Shown piece by piece: positions 32,780 through 40,302 of a stretch of DNA of 64,000 nt. Within the stretch, counting starts at the first letter, position 1. The number at the start of each line of letters is the position of its first letter. The translations under genes were made by a program, and so were the position numbers. This DNA comes from Crossiella sp. S99.2 (GTDB lineage Bacteria > Actinomycetota > Actinomycetes > Mycobacteriales > Pseudonocardiaceae), in NCBI RefSeq assembly GCF_023094165.1, contig NZ_JALMDK010000009.1, positions 341,923-405,922 of the forward strand, given 5' to 3'. A model generated the notes under the pieces. It was not told the origin of the DNA, ran no database searches, and was given only the letters and a program-made list of their open reading frames with translations.

Positions 32780-34030
32780 ATGCACGCAGAGCACCACTAT
32801 CTGGCCGGACTCGACCTCACCGGCCGCCGGGTCGTCGTCATCGGAGCCGGCACCGTCGCCCAGCGCCGCCTGCCCCGGCTGGTCGCGGTCGGCGCGGCGG
32901 TGGAGGTCATCGCCCCCGAGGCGACGCCCGCGGTGGATGCCATGGCCCAGGCCGGCGAGATCACCTGGACCCGCCGCCGCTACGCCGAGGGCGATCTTGA
33001 CACCGCCTGGTACGTCTTGGCTTGCGCGGACGACCCGGAGGTCAACGCCGCGGTGGTCGCCGAGGCCGAGACGCGACGGGTGTTCTGCGTGCGCGCCGAC
33101 ATCGGTGTCAAGGGCACCGCGGTCACACCCGCGATGGGGGAGCACGACGGACTGCTGTTCGGGGTCTTGTCAGGTGGCAGGCCACTGCGCTCGGCCGCGG
33201 TGCGCGACACCGTGCTGGACGCGCTGCGCACCGGCCAGCTCGACGACGCGCACGCGGGCACCGACCCGCGGGTGAGTGCCGGTGAACTGCCCGGCGTGGC
33301 GCTGGTCGGCGGCGGCCCCGGCGATCCGGAGCTGATCACCGTGCGCGGCCGCAGACTGCTGGCCAGGGCCGACGTCGTGGTCGCCGACCGGCTCGCGCCA
33401 CGCGAGTTGCTGGAGGACCTGCCGCCACAGACCGAGGTCGTGGACGCGGCCAAGATCCCCTACGGCCGTGCAGCCAGCCAGGAGTTCATCAACAAGACAC
33501 TGATCGACAACGCCCTGGCCGGGAAGTTCGTCGTCCGTCTCAAAGGCGGTGACTCCTACGTCTTCGGCCGCGGCTTCGAGGAACTGATCGCCTGCGCCGA
33601 AGCAGGCGTGCCGGTCACCGTCGTCCCCGGGGTGACCAGCGCCTTCGCCGTGCCCGCCCTGGCCGAGGTGCCCGTGACGCATCGCGGGGTGGCGCATGAG
33701 GTGGTCGTGGTGTCCGGGCACGTCGCGCCGGACGACCCGCGCTCCCTGGTCGACTGGTCGTTGCTGGCGCGGCTGCGCGGCACCCTCGTGCTGCTGATGG
33801 CGGTGGAACGGGCCGAGGTCTTCGCCACCGCGCTGATCGAACACGGCCGCCCCGCGGACACCCCGGTCGCGGTGATCCAGGAGGGCGCGACCCGGAGCCA
33901 GCGCGTGCTGCGCTGCACGCTGGACGGCCTGGGCGCGACGATCCGGGACGAGGGCATCCGACCGCCGGCGATCATCGTGGTCGGGCCGGTCGCGGGCCTG
34001 GCCGCGGAGCTGCCGGGCCGGTCGAGCTGA
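32780..34030 (+). CDS. cysG: Siroheme synthase-type fusion: precorrin-2 dehydrogenase/uroporphyrinogen-III C-methyltransferase
   Basis: This 416-residue protein has an N-terminal CysG/Met8-like NAD domain (RRVVVIGAGTVAQRRLPRLV) that oxidises precorrin-2 to sirohydrochlorin and may chelate metal. Its C-terminal SUMT domain (LVGGGPGDPELITVRGRRLL, VVRLKGGDSYVFGRGFEE, VVPGVTSAFAVPALA) makes precorrin-2 from uroporphyrinogen III. It can thus feed both siroheme and the cobalamin genes upstream. The start is uncertain: ATG 32780 gives a family-like N terminus, while ATG 32768 and GTG 32744 are possible; none has a strong ribosome-binding site. Confidence 0.92.
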   Translation: MHAEHHYLAGLDLTGRRVVVIGAGTVAQRRLPRLVAVGAAVEVIAPEATPAVDAMAQAGEITWTRRRYAEGDLDTAWYVLACADDPEVNAAVVAEAETRRVFCVRADIGVKGTAVTPAMGEHDGLLFGVLSGGRPLRSAAVRDTVLDALRTGQLDDAHAGTDPRVSAGELPGVALVGGGPGDPELITVRGRRLLARADVVVADRLAPRELLEDLPPQTEVVDAAKIPYGRAASQEFINKTLIDNALAGKFVVRLKGGDSYVFGRGFEELIACAEAGVPVTVVPGVTSAFAVPALAEVPVTHRGVAHEVVVVSGHVAPDDPRSLVDWSLLARLRGTLVLLMAVERAEVFATALIEHGRPADTPVAVIQEGATRSQRVLRCTLDGLGATIRDEGIRPPAIIVVGPVAGLAAELPGRSS

Positions 34031-34408
34031 TCGCTGTCGTGCCGGGGCTGCTGGGAGGCTGAGGGCGCGGCCGGGCCTGGGGGAGTGCCGGGGCGGGTCT
34101 CGGGAGTGGGCCGAGGTTGGTGCGTGGGGACGCGACGGGTGGCTCCGCGCATGCTCGGCGACCGTGCGACCGTGCGACCGTGCGATTCAGCGACGGAAGG
34201 ACTGCGCGACCTGACGACCGCGCGACCTGACAACTCGGCGATGGGACGGCTCGGCGATTGCGTGCGGTGGCTTGGCGCTCTACCGCAGGACGTGACTCGG
34301 CGCTCCGCGACCGCGCGAACCAGTCGACCGCGCTGGTACGACGTGAGCCAGCCCCGTCCCAGGCACCCACCTCTCGGGCGAGAGCACCCGCAGTACCGGA
34401 AGCCGAAA
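34031..34408. other. Intergenic region between convergent genes
   Basis: These 378 bases follow cysG and precede the helicase terminator. I see no credible gene. The first part is G-rich, the middle is the 8-bp-periodic array at 34159-34262, and the right part has a similar CGA-rich composition without a clear period. Confidence 0.6.
34159..34262. repeat. Degenerate 8-bp periodic array
   Basis: Thirteen consecutive octamers can be read from 34159: CGACCGTG three times exactly, then CGATTCAG, CGACGGAA, GGACTGCG, CGACCTGA, CGACCGCG, CGACCTGA, CAACTCGG, CGATGGGA, CGGCTCGG and CGATTGCG. Nine start with CGA. The 8-bp period excludes a coding origin. Confidence 0.75.
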
Positions 34409-34456
34409 AACGGGGCGGCCCCGGCACCATCGATCTGGTGCCGGGGCCGCCCCGTT
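34409..34456 (-). terminator. Strong terminator of the DEAD-box helicase gene
   Basis: A perfect 21-bp stem (34409-34429 with 34436-34456) with a six-base loop lies 18 bases beyond the minus-strand stop. On the minus strand it is followed by T-rich sequence (GTTTTTCGG), a proper intrinsic terminator. Confidence 0.92.
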
Positions 34457-34473
34457 CGTGCTGTTGCTACTTG

Positions 34474-36525
34474 TCAGCGACCCGCGCTCGGGCGGTGGGT
34501 GGCACCGCCGGTGTGGCGGCGCTGCTGCCAGCCGCCGCTGCTGCTGCTGCTGCGGTTGCCGCTCGGGCGACCGTCGCCGCCGCGCCAGCCTTCGCCGCCC
34601 GCGCGCCGGTTGTCGCCGCCGGAGCGGTAGCGGTTCTCGCCGGTGCTGCCGGAGCCCGCGCTGTGCCGGTTGTCCGAGCGAGGAGTGTCGTAACGACCCT
34701 CACCGCGGTTGTCGGCGCGGTAGCGGTTGCCCTCGCTGCGGTAGCGGTCGCCGCCGCCGGCGGTGCGCTCGCCCGCGGTGCGGTTCTCGCCGTAGCCGCG
34801 GTTCTCGCCGTAGGAGCCGCTGCCTGCGCGGTTCTCCGAATAACGGTTACCTGGGTAACGGTTCTCCCGGTAGCCGCCCTCGCGGGGGGCGCTGTCCCGG
34901 GAGGCGTTGTCGCGGTAGCCGCCCTGGCGGGGGCCACGGGTGTCGTCGGTGCGGCGGAAGTCGCCGCCCCGGCTGTCGGTGCTCCGGTTGTCACTGCCGC
35001 GGTAGCCGCCGCGGTCGTTGGACCGGTACTCGCCACCGCCGCGGTACTCGCCGCGGTTGGCCGAGTCGGACCGGCCCTCGCCACTGTCGCGGAAGTCGCG
35101 CCGGGCCTCGGTGTAGTCCCGCCGGGACGCGCCACCGCGCTCGTCGGTGCTCGGCTTGAAGCGGTTCGGCCGGCCACCCTGGCCACGGTCGTTCCAGTTG
35201 CTCCGGCCGCGGTAACCGCCGCCGCCCTCGCCGCGCTCCGGCCGGTCGCCGAACTTGCGGCGGCCCACGGGACGCTCCGGCTCGTCCGGGATCGGCTCGC
35301 CGCTGGGCTCGCGGGCGCCGGTCAGTTCGATCAGCGCCTGGTCGCCGGGGCGGACCTTGGTGGTCACCGGGCTGACGCCGGCCTTGCCGGTCATCGCCTG
35401 CACCGAGCGGCGCTGGTTGTGCAGCACCAGGGTGACCACGGTGCCCGACTCGCCGGCCCGCGCGGTGCGGCCCGCGCGGTGCAGGTAGTCCTTGGGGTCG
35501 GCAGGCGGGTCCACGTGCAGGACCAGGCTGACACCGTCGACGTGGATGCCGCGGGCGGCGACGTCGGTGGCGACCAGCACCGGGGCGATGCCCTCGCGGA
35601 ACTCGGCCAGCGTCCGGGTGCGGGCGCCCTGGGTCTTGCCGCCGTGCAGCGCGCCGGCGCGAACGCCCAGGCTGCGCAGCTTCTTGGTCAGGCGGTCCAC
35701 GGTGTGCTTGGTGCGCACGAACATGATCGTGCGACCGTCCCGCGCGCCGACCTCGGCCACGATGGTGTTCTTGTCCTCGGCGGAGATCAGGAGCACGTGG
35801 TGGTCCATGGTCGTCACGCTGGCCGAGGAGGGCGCGGTCGAGTGCGTGACCGGGTTCTTCAGGTACTGGCGGACCAGCTTGTCCACGTCACCGTCGAGGG
35901 TCGCGGAGAACAGCAGGCGCTGACCATCGGCGGCGACCAGGTCGAGCAGCTCGCGGACCTGGGGCAGGAAGCCCATGTCGGCCATCTGGTCGGCCTCGTC
36001 CAGTGCGGTCACGGTGACCTCGGACAGGTCCGCGGTGCCCTGGCGCACGTGGTCGGCCAGCCGGCCGGGGGTGGCGATCAGCAGGTCGACGCCGCGGCGC
36101 AGCGCGCTGATCTGCTTCGGGAACGAGGTGCCACCGACGACCATGCGGCAGGTCAGGCCGAGCGCGTCGGCGTAGTCGGTGAGCGAGTCCTGGACCTGCA
36201 TCGCGAGTTCGCGGGTCGGCACCAGCACCAGGCCACGCGGCTGGCGCGGCTTGGCGTGCGAGCCGGCCAGGCGGGTCAGCATCGGCAGGCCGAACGCGAG
36301 GGTCTTGCCGGAACCGGTCTGACCCCGTCCGAGCACGTCCTTGCCGGCGAGCGCGTCGGGCATCGCGGCGGCCTGGATCGGGAACGGGGTGGTGATGCCC
36401 TTGCGCGTCAGCGCCTGCACGACCGGGAGCGGCAGCCCAAGCTCGCTGAAGGAAGGAACCGCCTGCTCGACGACGCCCTCGGCGTCCTCAGGGCGAACGG
36501 GACTGACAGATGTGTCAACGGACAC
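34474..36525 (-). CDS. DEAD-box RNA helicase with long RGG/NRY-rich tail
   Basis: This protein of about 683 residues has a complete helicase core: Q motif FPIQAAAMP, motif I GQTGSGKT, Ia PTRELA, II DEAD, III SAT, and VI HRAGRTARAG. Residues from about 420 to the end are an arginine/glycine/asparagine/tyrosine-rich disordered tail with repeated YR.N, RGG and GENR units. It unwinds structured RNA in ribosome assembly or cold adaptation; the tail suggests extra RNA binding or condensate formation. The GTG at 36525 has GGAGG six bases upstream. The in-frame ATG at 36543 would place that Shine-Dalgarno inside the coding region, so 36525 is preferred. Confidence 0.93.
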   Translation of the reverse strand: MSVDTSVSPVRPEDAEGVVEQAVPSFSELGLPLPVVQALTRKGITTPFPIQAAAMPDALAGKDVLGRGQTGSGKTLAFGLPMLTRLAGSHAKPRQPRGLVLVPTRELAMQVQDSLTDYADALGLTCRMVVGGTSFPKQISALRRGVDLLIATPGRLADHVRQGTADLSEVTVTALDEADQMADMGFLPQVRELLDLVAADGQRLLFSATLDGDVDKLVRQYLKNPVTHSTAPSSASVTTMDHHVLLISAEDKNTIVAEVGARDGRTIMFVRTKHTVDRLTKKLRSLGVRAGALHGGKTQGARTRTLAEFREGIAPVLVATDVAARGIHVDGVSLVLHVDPPADPKDYLHRAGRTARAGESGTVVTLVLHNQRRSVQAMTGKAGVSPVTTKVRPGDQALIELTGAREPSGEPIPDEPERPVGRRKFGDRPERGEGGGGYRGRSNWNDRGQGGRPNRFKPSTDERGGASRRDYTEARRDFRDSGEGRSDSANRGEYRGGGEYRSNDRGGYRGSDNRSTDSRGGDFRRTDDTRGPRQGGYRDNASRDSAPREGGYRENRYPGNRYSENRAGSGSYGENRGYGENRTAGERTAGGGDRYRSEGNRYRADNRGEGRYDTPRSDNRHSAGSGSTGENRYRSGGDNRRAGGEGWRGGDGRPSGNRSSSSSGGWQQRRHTGGATHRPSAGR

Positions 36526-36861
36526 AGATGACCTCCGAGACATGGCACGTCTCGGGGATGCCCCACGCCATGGATGGCGTTTCGGGAGCTGATCGCAAGG
36601 ACGAGCCCGGCGCGTTGCGCGCCTCTGGTGGGTGGTGTGGCACCACGGGCCGTTCAGTATGGCTGGGCGGCGACCAGTGGTCGTCCGCCCGATCGCGGTA
36701 CCTGATCAGTGTAGCTGGTGTCCGGAGAAGCTCCGCACCGATCCAGCTCCTAGTGAGCGAGCTAACGTCCGCACAGGTCAGCGCGGGGGTGGACCGGTGG
36801 GCGCGCGGAGTCCACGAAGCGGACCGCGGCGCCCACCGGTTGGACTCCGGTGCCGCGCGGG
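36526..36861. other. Leader/promoter region between two minus-strand genes
   Basis: These 336 bases separate the RIO kinase stop from the helicase start. They hold the RIO terminator (36794-36839) and, nearer the helicase, the leader of its mRNA. Cold-type helicases often have long regulated leaders, but I see no recognisable element here and no gene. Confidence 0.5.
36794..36839 (-). terminator. Terminator after the RIO kinase gene
   Basis: CCGGTGGGCGC (36794-36804) pairs perfectly with 36829-36839 enclosing 24 bases that can form a further partial stem; it lies 22 bases beyond the minus-strand stop. Confidence 0.7.
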
Positions 36862-37728
36862 TCAGCGGATGCCGGCCTCCCTGGCCAGCAGGTCGGACAG
36901 CCAGTCCGGATCGGCCACGCCAGGGGACATGCCGCGGCTGACGAACCAGTCGCACACCCCGCGCACATCGCGATCCAGGTAGCCGCCCGCCGCCGGGTTG
37001 GCGACCAGGTCCACCGCCTGGGGCAGGTCGATCAGCATCAACCGCCCGCGGTGCACGAGCAGGTTGAACGCGGACAGGTCGCCGTGGGTCAGGCCCTGGG
37101 CGGCCAGGTCCAGCAGCGCCTGCACCAGTTGCCGCCACAGGCCGCGCAGCTCGTCCGGGTCCGGGCGGAGCTGGGCCAGCCGGGGCGCTGCGGTGCCGTC
37201 GGGTTCGCCGAGGAACTCCAGCAGCAATTCGGTGTTGGCCAGCTGCACCGGATACGGCACCGGCGCCCCGGCCAGCCACAACCGGCTGAGCACGGCGAAC
37301 TCGGCGACCGCCCACTGTTGGCTGATCACATCGCGGCCGAAGGAGGTGCGCTGCGCCATCGCGCGCATCTGCCGGGACTCGGCGACCTTGCGACCGTCCA
37401 GGTAGCCGGCGTCGCGGTGGAACATGCGGTGCTCGCGGGCGCGATACCGCTTGGCGGCCAGCAGACAGGAGGTCCCGTCCGCGCCGGTCCGCTCGATCAG
37501 GTGCACATCGGCTTCCTTGCCGGTCTTGAGCACACCCAGCTCGACGTCGGTGGTGTCCGGGTCGGTGACCAGCCAGTCCGGCACGGGGCCGGGGCCGCGT
37601 TCGGAGCGGGACAGCTCCTCGAAGCGCCGCCGCCGGGTCGCGTCGCGCGGTTCCTCGTCGTCGAAGCGCTTCTTGCGGCGCGGGGTGCGGGATGAACTGA
37701 AGGCGTTGTCGTACTCGTGCCTGCGCAC
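36862..37728 (-). CDS. RIO1-family serine protein kinase
   Basis: This 288-residue atypical kinase has an N-terminal 45 residues that are charged and probably disordered. The ATP-binding region is GVLKTGKEADVHLIE with the lysine in LLAAKRYRARE, the catalytic loop is LTHGDLSAFNLLVH (HGDxxxxN), and the metal-binding LIDLPQAVDL motif follows. Bacterial RIO1 homologues are poorly characterised; in eukaryotes and archaea the family acts in small-ribosomal-subunit maturation. GTG 37728 has AGGAG seven bases upstream. A possible 21-codon ORF lies 48 bases upstream on the same strand. Confidence 0.92.
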   Translation of the reverse strand: MRRHEYDNAFSSSRTPRRKKRFDDEEPRDATRRRRFEELSRSERGPGPVPDWLVTDPDTTDVELGVLKTGKEADVHLIERTGADGTSCLLAAKRYRAREHRMFHRDAGYLDGRKVAESRQMRAMAQRTSFGRDVISQQWAVAEFAVLSRLWLAGAPVPYPVQLANTELLLEFLGEPDGTAAPRLAQLRPDPDELRGLWRQLVQALLDLAAQGLTHGDLSAFNLLVHRGRLMLIDLPQAVDLVANPAAGGYLDRDVRGVCDWFVSRGMSPGVADPDWLSDLLAREAGIR

Positions 37729-37776
37729 GCTGGGTCTCCTAGGTGACTACACCCCAGCCGTGCGCGAGCGAAAGCG

Positions 37777-37842
37777 TCAGCGACCGGCGGGGAGAACGGG
37801 CGGGCAGCGGCGAACCGCGCCCAGGGCGATGGCAAGTTCCAT
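37777..37842 (-). CDS. Possible 21-codon leader ORF upstream of the RIO kinase
   Basis: ATG 37842 is preceded by a very strong ribosome-binding site (GAGGAGG, eight bases away) and encodes MELAIALGAVRRCPPVLPAG plus Arg, ending TGA at 37777. The RIO kinase start is 48 bases further on. It could be a leader peptide (one Cys, two Arg before it) or a chance ORF; there is no homology evidence. Confidence 0.35.
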   Translation of the reverse strand: MELAIALGAVRRCPPVLPAGR

Positions 37843-37949
37843 CGATCCCACCTCCTCGACCCAGCCGGTATGACCACCGGCGCCGGTGCGTGCGACAGCA
37901 GCATGACGACCACAACGGTGGCGCACAACCGAATTTCCGCGGCGGCGGA

Positions 37950-38693
37950 TCAGCCGCTGACCACCACGTCCAGGGCCAGCTCCCCAGCCCGCTCCACCCG
38001 CAGGCCCGCGGCCGCCGCGACCTTGCGCACACCGTCCACAGTGGACGGTTCGGACCTGGTCACCGCCAGCGCCCGCGCCAGCCTGCCCTTGTGCGACTTG
38101 TTGTGGTGGCTGACCACGGTCCGCTTGCCGCGCGCGGCCTCGGTCAGCACCCGCACCGTCACCGCGTCCGGGATCTTCGCCAGGTTCGCGTACACACCCG
38201 ACCGCAGATCCACCACCAGCCCGGACACCGTGGTCAACGCAGGCTCCAGCGCGGGCCGCCACAGCGCGCCCAGCGGTCCGATCGCGGGCAGCACACTGCC
38301 CCCGGACAACCGGTAGGCCGGAATCCGGTCGTCCGCGGCGAGCACGCCGAACAACGCCGAGGCCACCGCCAGCCGCGCGTTCGCCCGCGCCAGCTCCGCC
38401 TTGCCGAACCCGGGCACGTCCAGCGCGTCGTAGAGCACCCCGGTGTAGCGGGACAGCGCGGGCATGGTCGGCGCCCGCCGCAGTTCGGCGTTGCGCTCCA
38501 CCTCGGCGGACTGCCGCGCGGAAATGCCGAGCGCGGCCAGGCTCGCGGGCACGTCGGCGGCCAGTTCCACCAGCGCGTCCAGCAGCTTCTCCCGCACCGG
38601 GTTCAGCTCGGGCGCGAACAGCCCGTCCACCGCGAGCGCGGGTCCGTCGCCGCCGGGGGCCTTGGTTTCCGAAGGAGGGAGCAGCACCAGCAC
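37950..38693 (-). CDS. yaaA: YaaA-family peroxide stress protein (DUF328)
   Basis: This 247-residue protein starts MLVLLPPSETKAPGGDG, the family signature. It also has SRYTGVLYDALDV, the YRLSGGSVLPAIGPLGALWRP-type middle and the C-terminal HHNKSHKGRLARAL. In E. coli YaaA limits intracellular iron and so reduces Fenton damage under peroxide stress; the biochemical activity is DNA binding of cruciform type in some reports. GTG 38693 lies six bases after a TAGGGT -10 box (38700-38705), so the mRNA is probably leaderless. Confidence 0.93.
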   Translation of the reverse strand: MLVLLPPSETKAPGGDGPALAVDGLFAPELNPVREKLLDALVELAADVPASLAALGISARQSAEVERNAELRRAPTMPALSRYTGVLYDALDVPGFGKAELARANARLAVASALFGVLAADDRIPAYRLSGGSVLPAIGPLGALWRPALEPALTTVSGLVVDLRSGVYANLAKIPDAVTVRVLTEAARGKRTVVSHHNKSHKGRLARALAVTRSEPSTVDGVRKVAAAAGLRVERAGELALDVVVSG

Positions 38694-38699
38694 GAACGC

Positions 38700-38761
38700 A
38701 CCCTATCCGGGCCGGGGCCCGGCGAAATTCAGTCGTCACCTCCTTGGGTGGTCCCTACCTT
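38700..38761. promoter_or_regulatory. Divergent leaderless promoters for yaaA and the double GNAT gene
   Basis: Leftward: TAGGGT (minus strand, 38700-38705), six bases from the yaaA GTG. Rightward: TACCTT (38756-38761), eight bases from ATG 38770. Both match TANNNT. Confidence 0.5.
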
Positions 38762-38769
38762 CCTTACTC

Positions 38770-39777
38770 ATGCAGACCTTCGGCGCGGACCTCAGCCATC
38801 GCCCGCTGACCGAGGCCGACACCCCGGCCTGGGCCGCGCTGACCGCCGCCACGCAGAAGGCCGACCCCGGCGGCGAGGAATACTCCGCGAGCGAACTCGC
38901 CGAGGAACTGGCCGTGCCCGGCTTCGACCCGGCCACCGACTCCCTCGGCGTCTTCCACGGCGAGACGCTCGTCGCCGTCGGCTCGGTCTATCGCAAGCCC
39001 ACCGGTGAGCCCAAACTCTGGTACCGCCTCGATTGCGCCGTGCACCCCGGACACCGCCGCCGCGGCATCGGCACCGCCTTGCTGCGCTGGCAGCGCGACC
39101 GTGCCCGGCGGATGCACGGGGACGGCGGCAGCGCCCTGCCTGGCTTTGTCACCGCGGGCCGCCACGCCGACGACGCCGACCACGAGAAGATCCTCACCGC
39201 CGCCGGGATGGAACCGGTGCGCTGGTTCTTCGACATGGCGTGCGACCTCACCACACCCCTGGTCACCGCGCCGGTGCCCGAGGGCCTGCGCTTCGAGGAC
39301 CATTCGGTCAGCGCGGACGAGGCGGTCCGGCTCGCCTACGTGGAGACCTTCGGCGACCACTGGGGCAGCCCCGAAGCCGACCCCGGCTACTGGCAGCACA
39401 ACTTCGTCGGATCCGGCATCTTCCGCCGCGACCTGTCCCGCCTGGCCTACGACGGCGACCAGATCGCCGGATACGTGCTCTGCTTCCGCGGCGAGCACGA
39501 CCGCGACGACCAGGGCCGGGAACGGGTCTGGCTCGGCGACATCGGCGTGCGACGGCCCTGGCGCCGCCGCGGCCTGGCCGCCGCGCTGATCGCCGACGTG
39601 CTCGCCCGCTGCGCCGCCGCCGGATTCCCACGCGCCGCGCTCGGCGTGGACACGGACAACCCGACCGGCGCGCTCGGCGTGTACCGGCGCGCCGGTTTCG
39701 AGGTCGTGCACCGCTGGGTCACCCACGGCGAACGGCTGCCCGCCCCGGCTGACCACACGCGACCGACCGAGGGCTGA
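38770..39777 (+). CDS. Double-domain GNAT acetyltransferase
   Basis: This 335-residue protein has two tandem GNAT domains. The first (about 1-155) has LDCAVHPGHRRRGIGTALLRW; the second (about 175-325) has DIGVRRPWRRRGLAAALIADVL and ALGVDTDNPTGALGVYRRAGF. The arrangement is that of MshD-like double GNATs, but the family is broad and mycothiol synthase activity is not implied. ATG 38770 fits a leaderless transcript. The acceptor substrate is unknown. Confidence 0.88.
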   Translation: MQTFGADLSHRPLTEADTPAWAALTAATQKADPGGEEYSASELAEELAVPGFDPATDSLGVFHGETLVAVGSVYRKPTGEPKLWYRLDCAVHPGHRRRGIGTALLRWQRDRARRMHGDGGSALPGFVTAGRHADDADHEKILTAAGMEPVRWFFDMACDLTTPLVTAPVPEGLRFEDHSVSADEAVRLAYVETFGDHWGSPEADPGYWQHNFVGSGIFRRDLSRLAYDGDQIAGYVLCFRGEHDRDDQGRERVWLGDIGVRRPWRRRGLAAALIADVLARCAAAGFPRAALGVDTDNPTGALGVYRRAGFEVVHRWVTHGERLPAPADHTRPTEG

Positions 39778-39802
39778 CGACCGCGAAGCCGGTCCTCAGC
39801 CC
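39771..39802. terminator. Hairpin overlapping two convergent stops
   Basis: GGGCTGA (39771-39777) pairs with TCAGCCC (39796-39802), with a second inner ACCG/CGGT pairing. Both arms contain the stop codons of the convergent GNAT and VOC genes. Confidence 0.55.
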
Positions 39803-40179
39803 AGTTCGGCCGGGTCGCCGTGGTTGGCGATGCAGAACTCGTTGCCCTCCGGATCGGCCAGCACCGTCCAGGTCAGCCCCGGCACCTCGTGTGTGGCCAG
39901 CACCCGGGCGCCCAGCCCCACCACCCGCTCGATCTGCGCGTCCGGATCGGGTCCGGTGAGGTCGATGTGCACCCGGTTCTTGCCGGCCCGCTCCTCGGGG
40001 ACCCGCTGCAACCCGATCCCAGTGGCGCCCGGACCCGGTGGCGCGAGCACCACGTAATCGCCGTAGTCCGCGGCGACCGAGGCGCCCAGCACCTGAGTCC
40101 AGAAACCGGCCTGCGCCTGCGGATCCGCGCAGTCGATGGTCACCATGCCGATGCTCAAACCCACTGTCCGCTCTGTCAT
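39796..40179 (-). CDS. VOC-superfamily (glyoxalase-like) protein
   Basis: This 127-residue protein has two beta-alpha-beta-beta-beta units. GMVTIDCADPQAQAGFWTQV opens the first; NRVHIDLTGPDPDAQIERVV and WTVLADPEGNEFCI (the final strand with the usual metal-side Glu) close the second. VOC proteins include dioxygenases, bleomycin-binding proteins and glyoxalases; this short form cannot be assigned. ATG 40179 sits seven bases after TAGCGT (40187-40192), consistent with a leaderless mRNA. Confidence 0.88.
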   Translation of the reverse strand: MTERTVGLSIGMVTIDCADPQAQAGFWTQVLGASVAADYGDYVVLAPPGPGATGIGLQRVPEERAGKNRVHIDLTGPDPDAQIERVVGLGARVLATHEVPGLTWTVLADPEGNEFCIANHGDPAELG

Positions 40180-40302
40180 GGCGCGCACGCTAGACCCTGC
40201 CACCGACAACCCGCCTGCGCTGCGCGGATACCCTTCACTACGCTTTCCCGCGCGTCTTGTCAGCGCACGTCCACCCGATCCCGAAACCCCAGGAGTCCCG
40301 TC

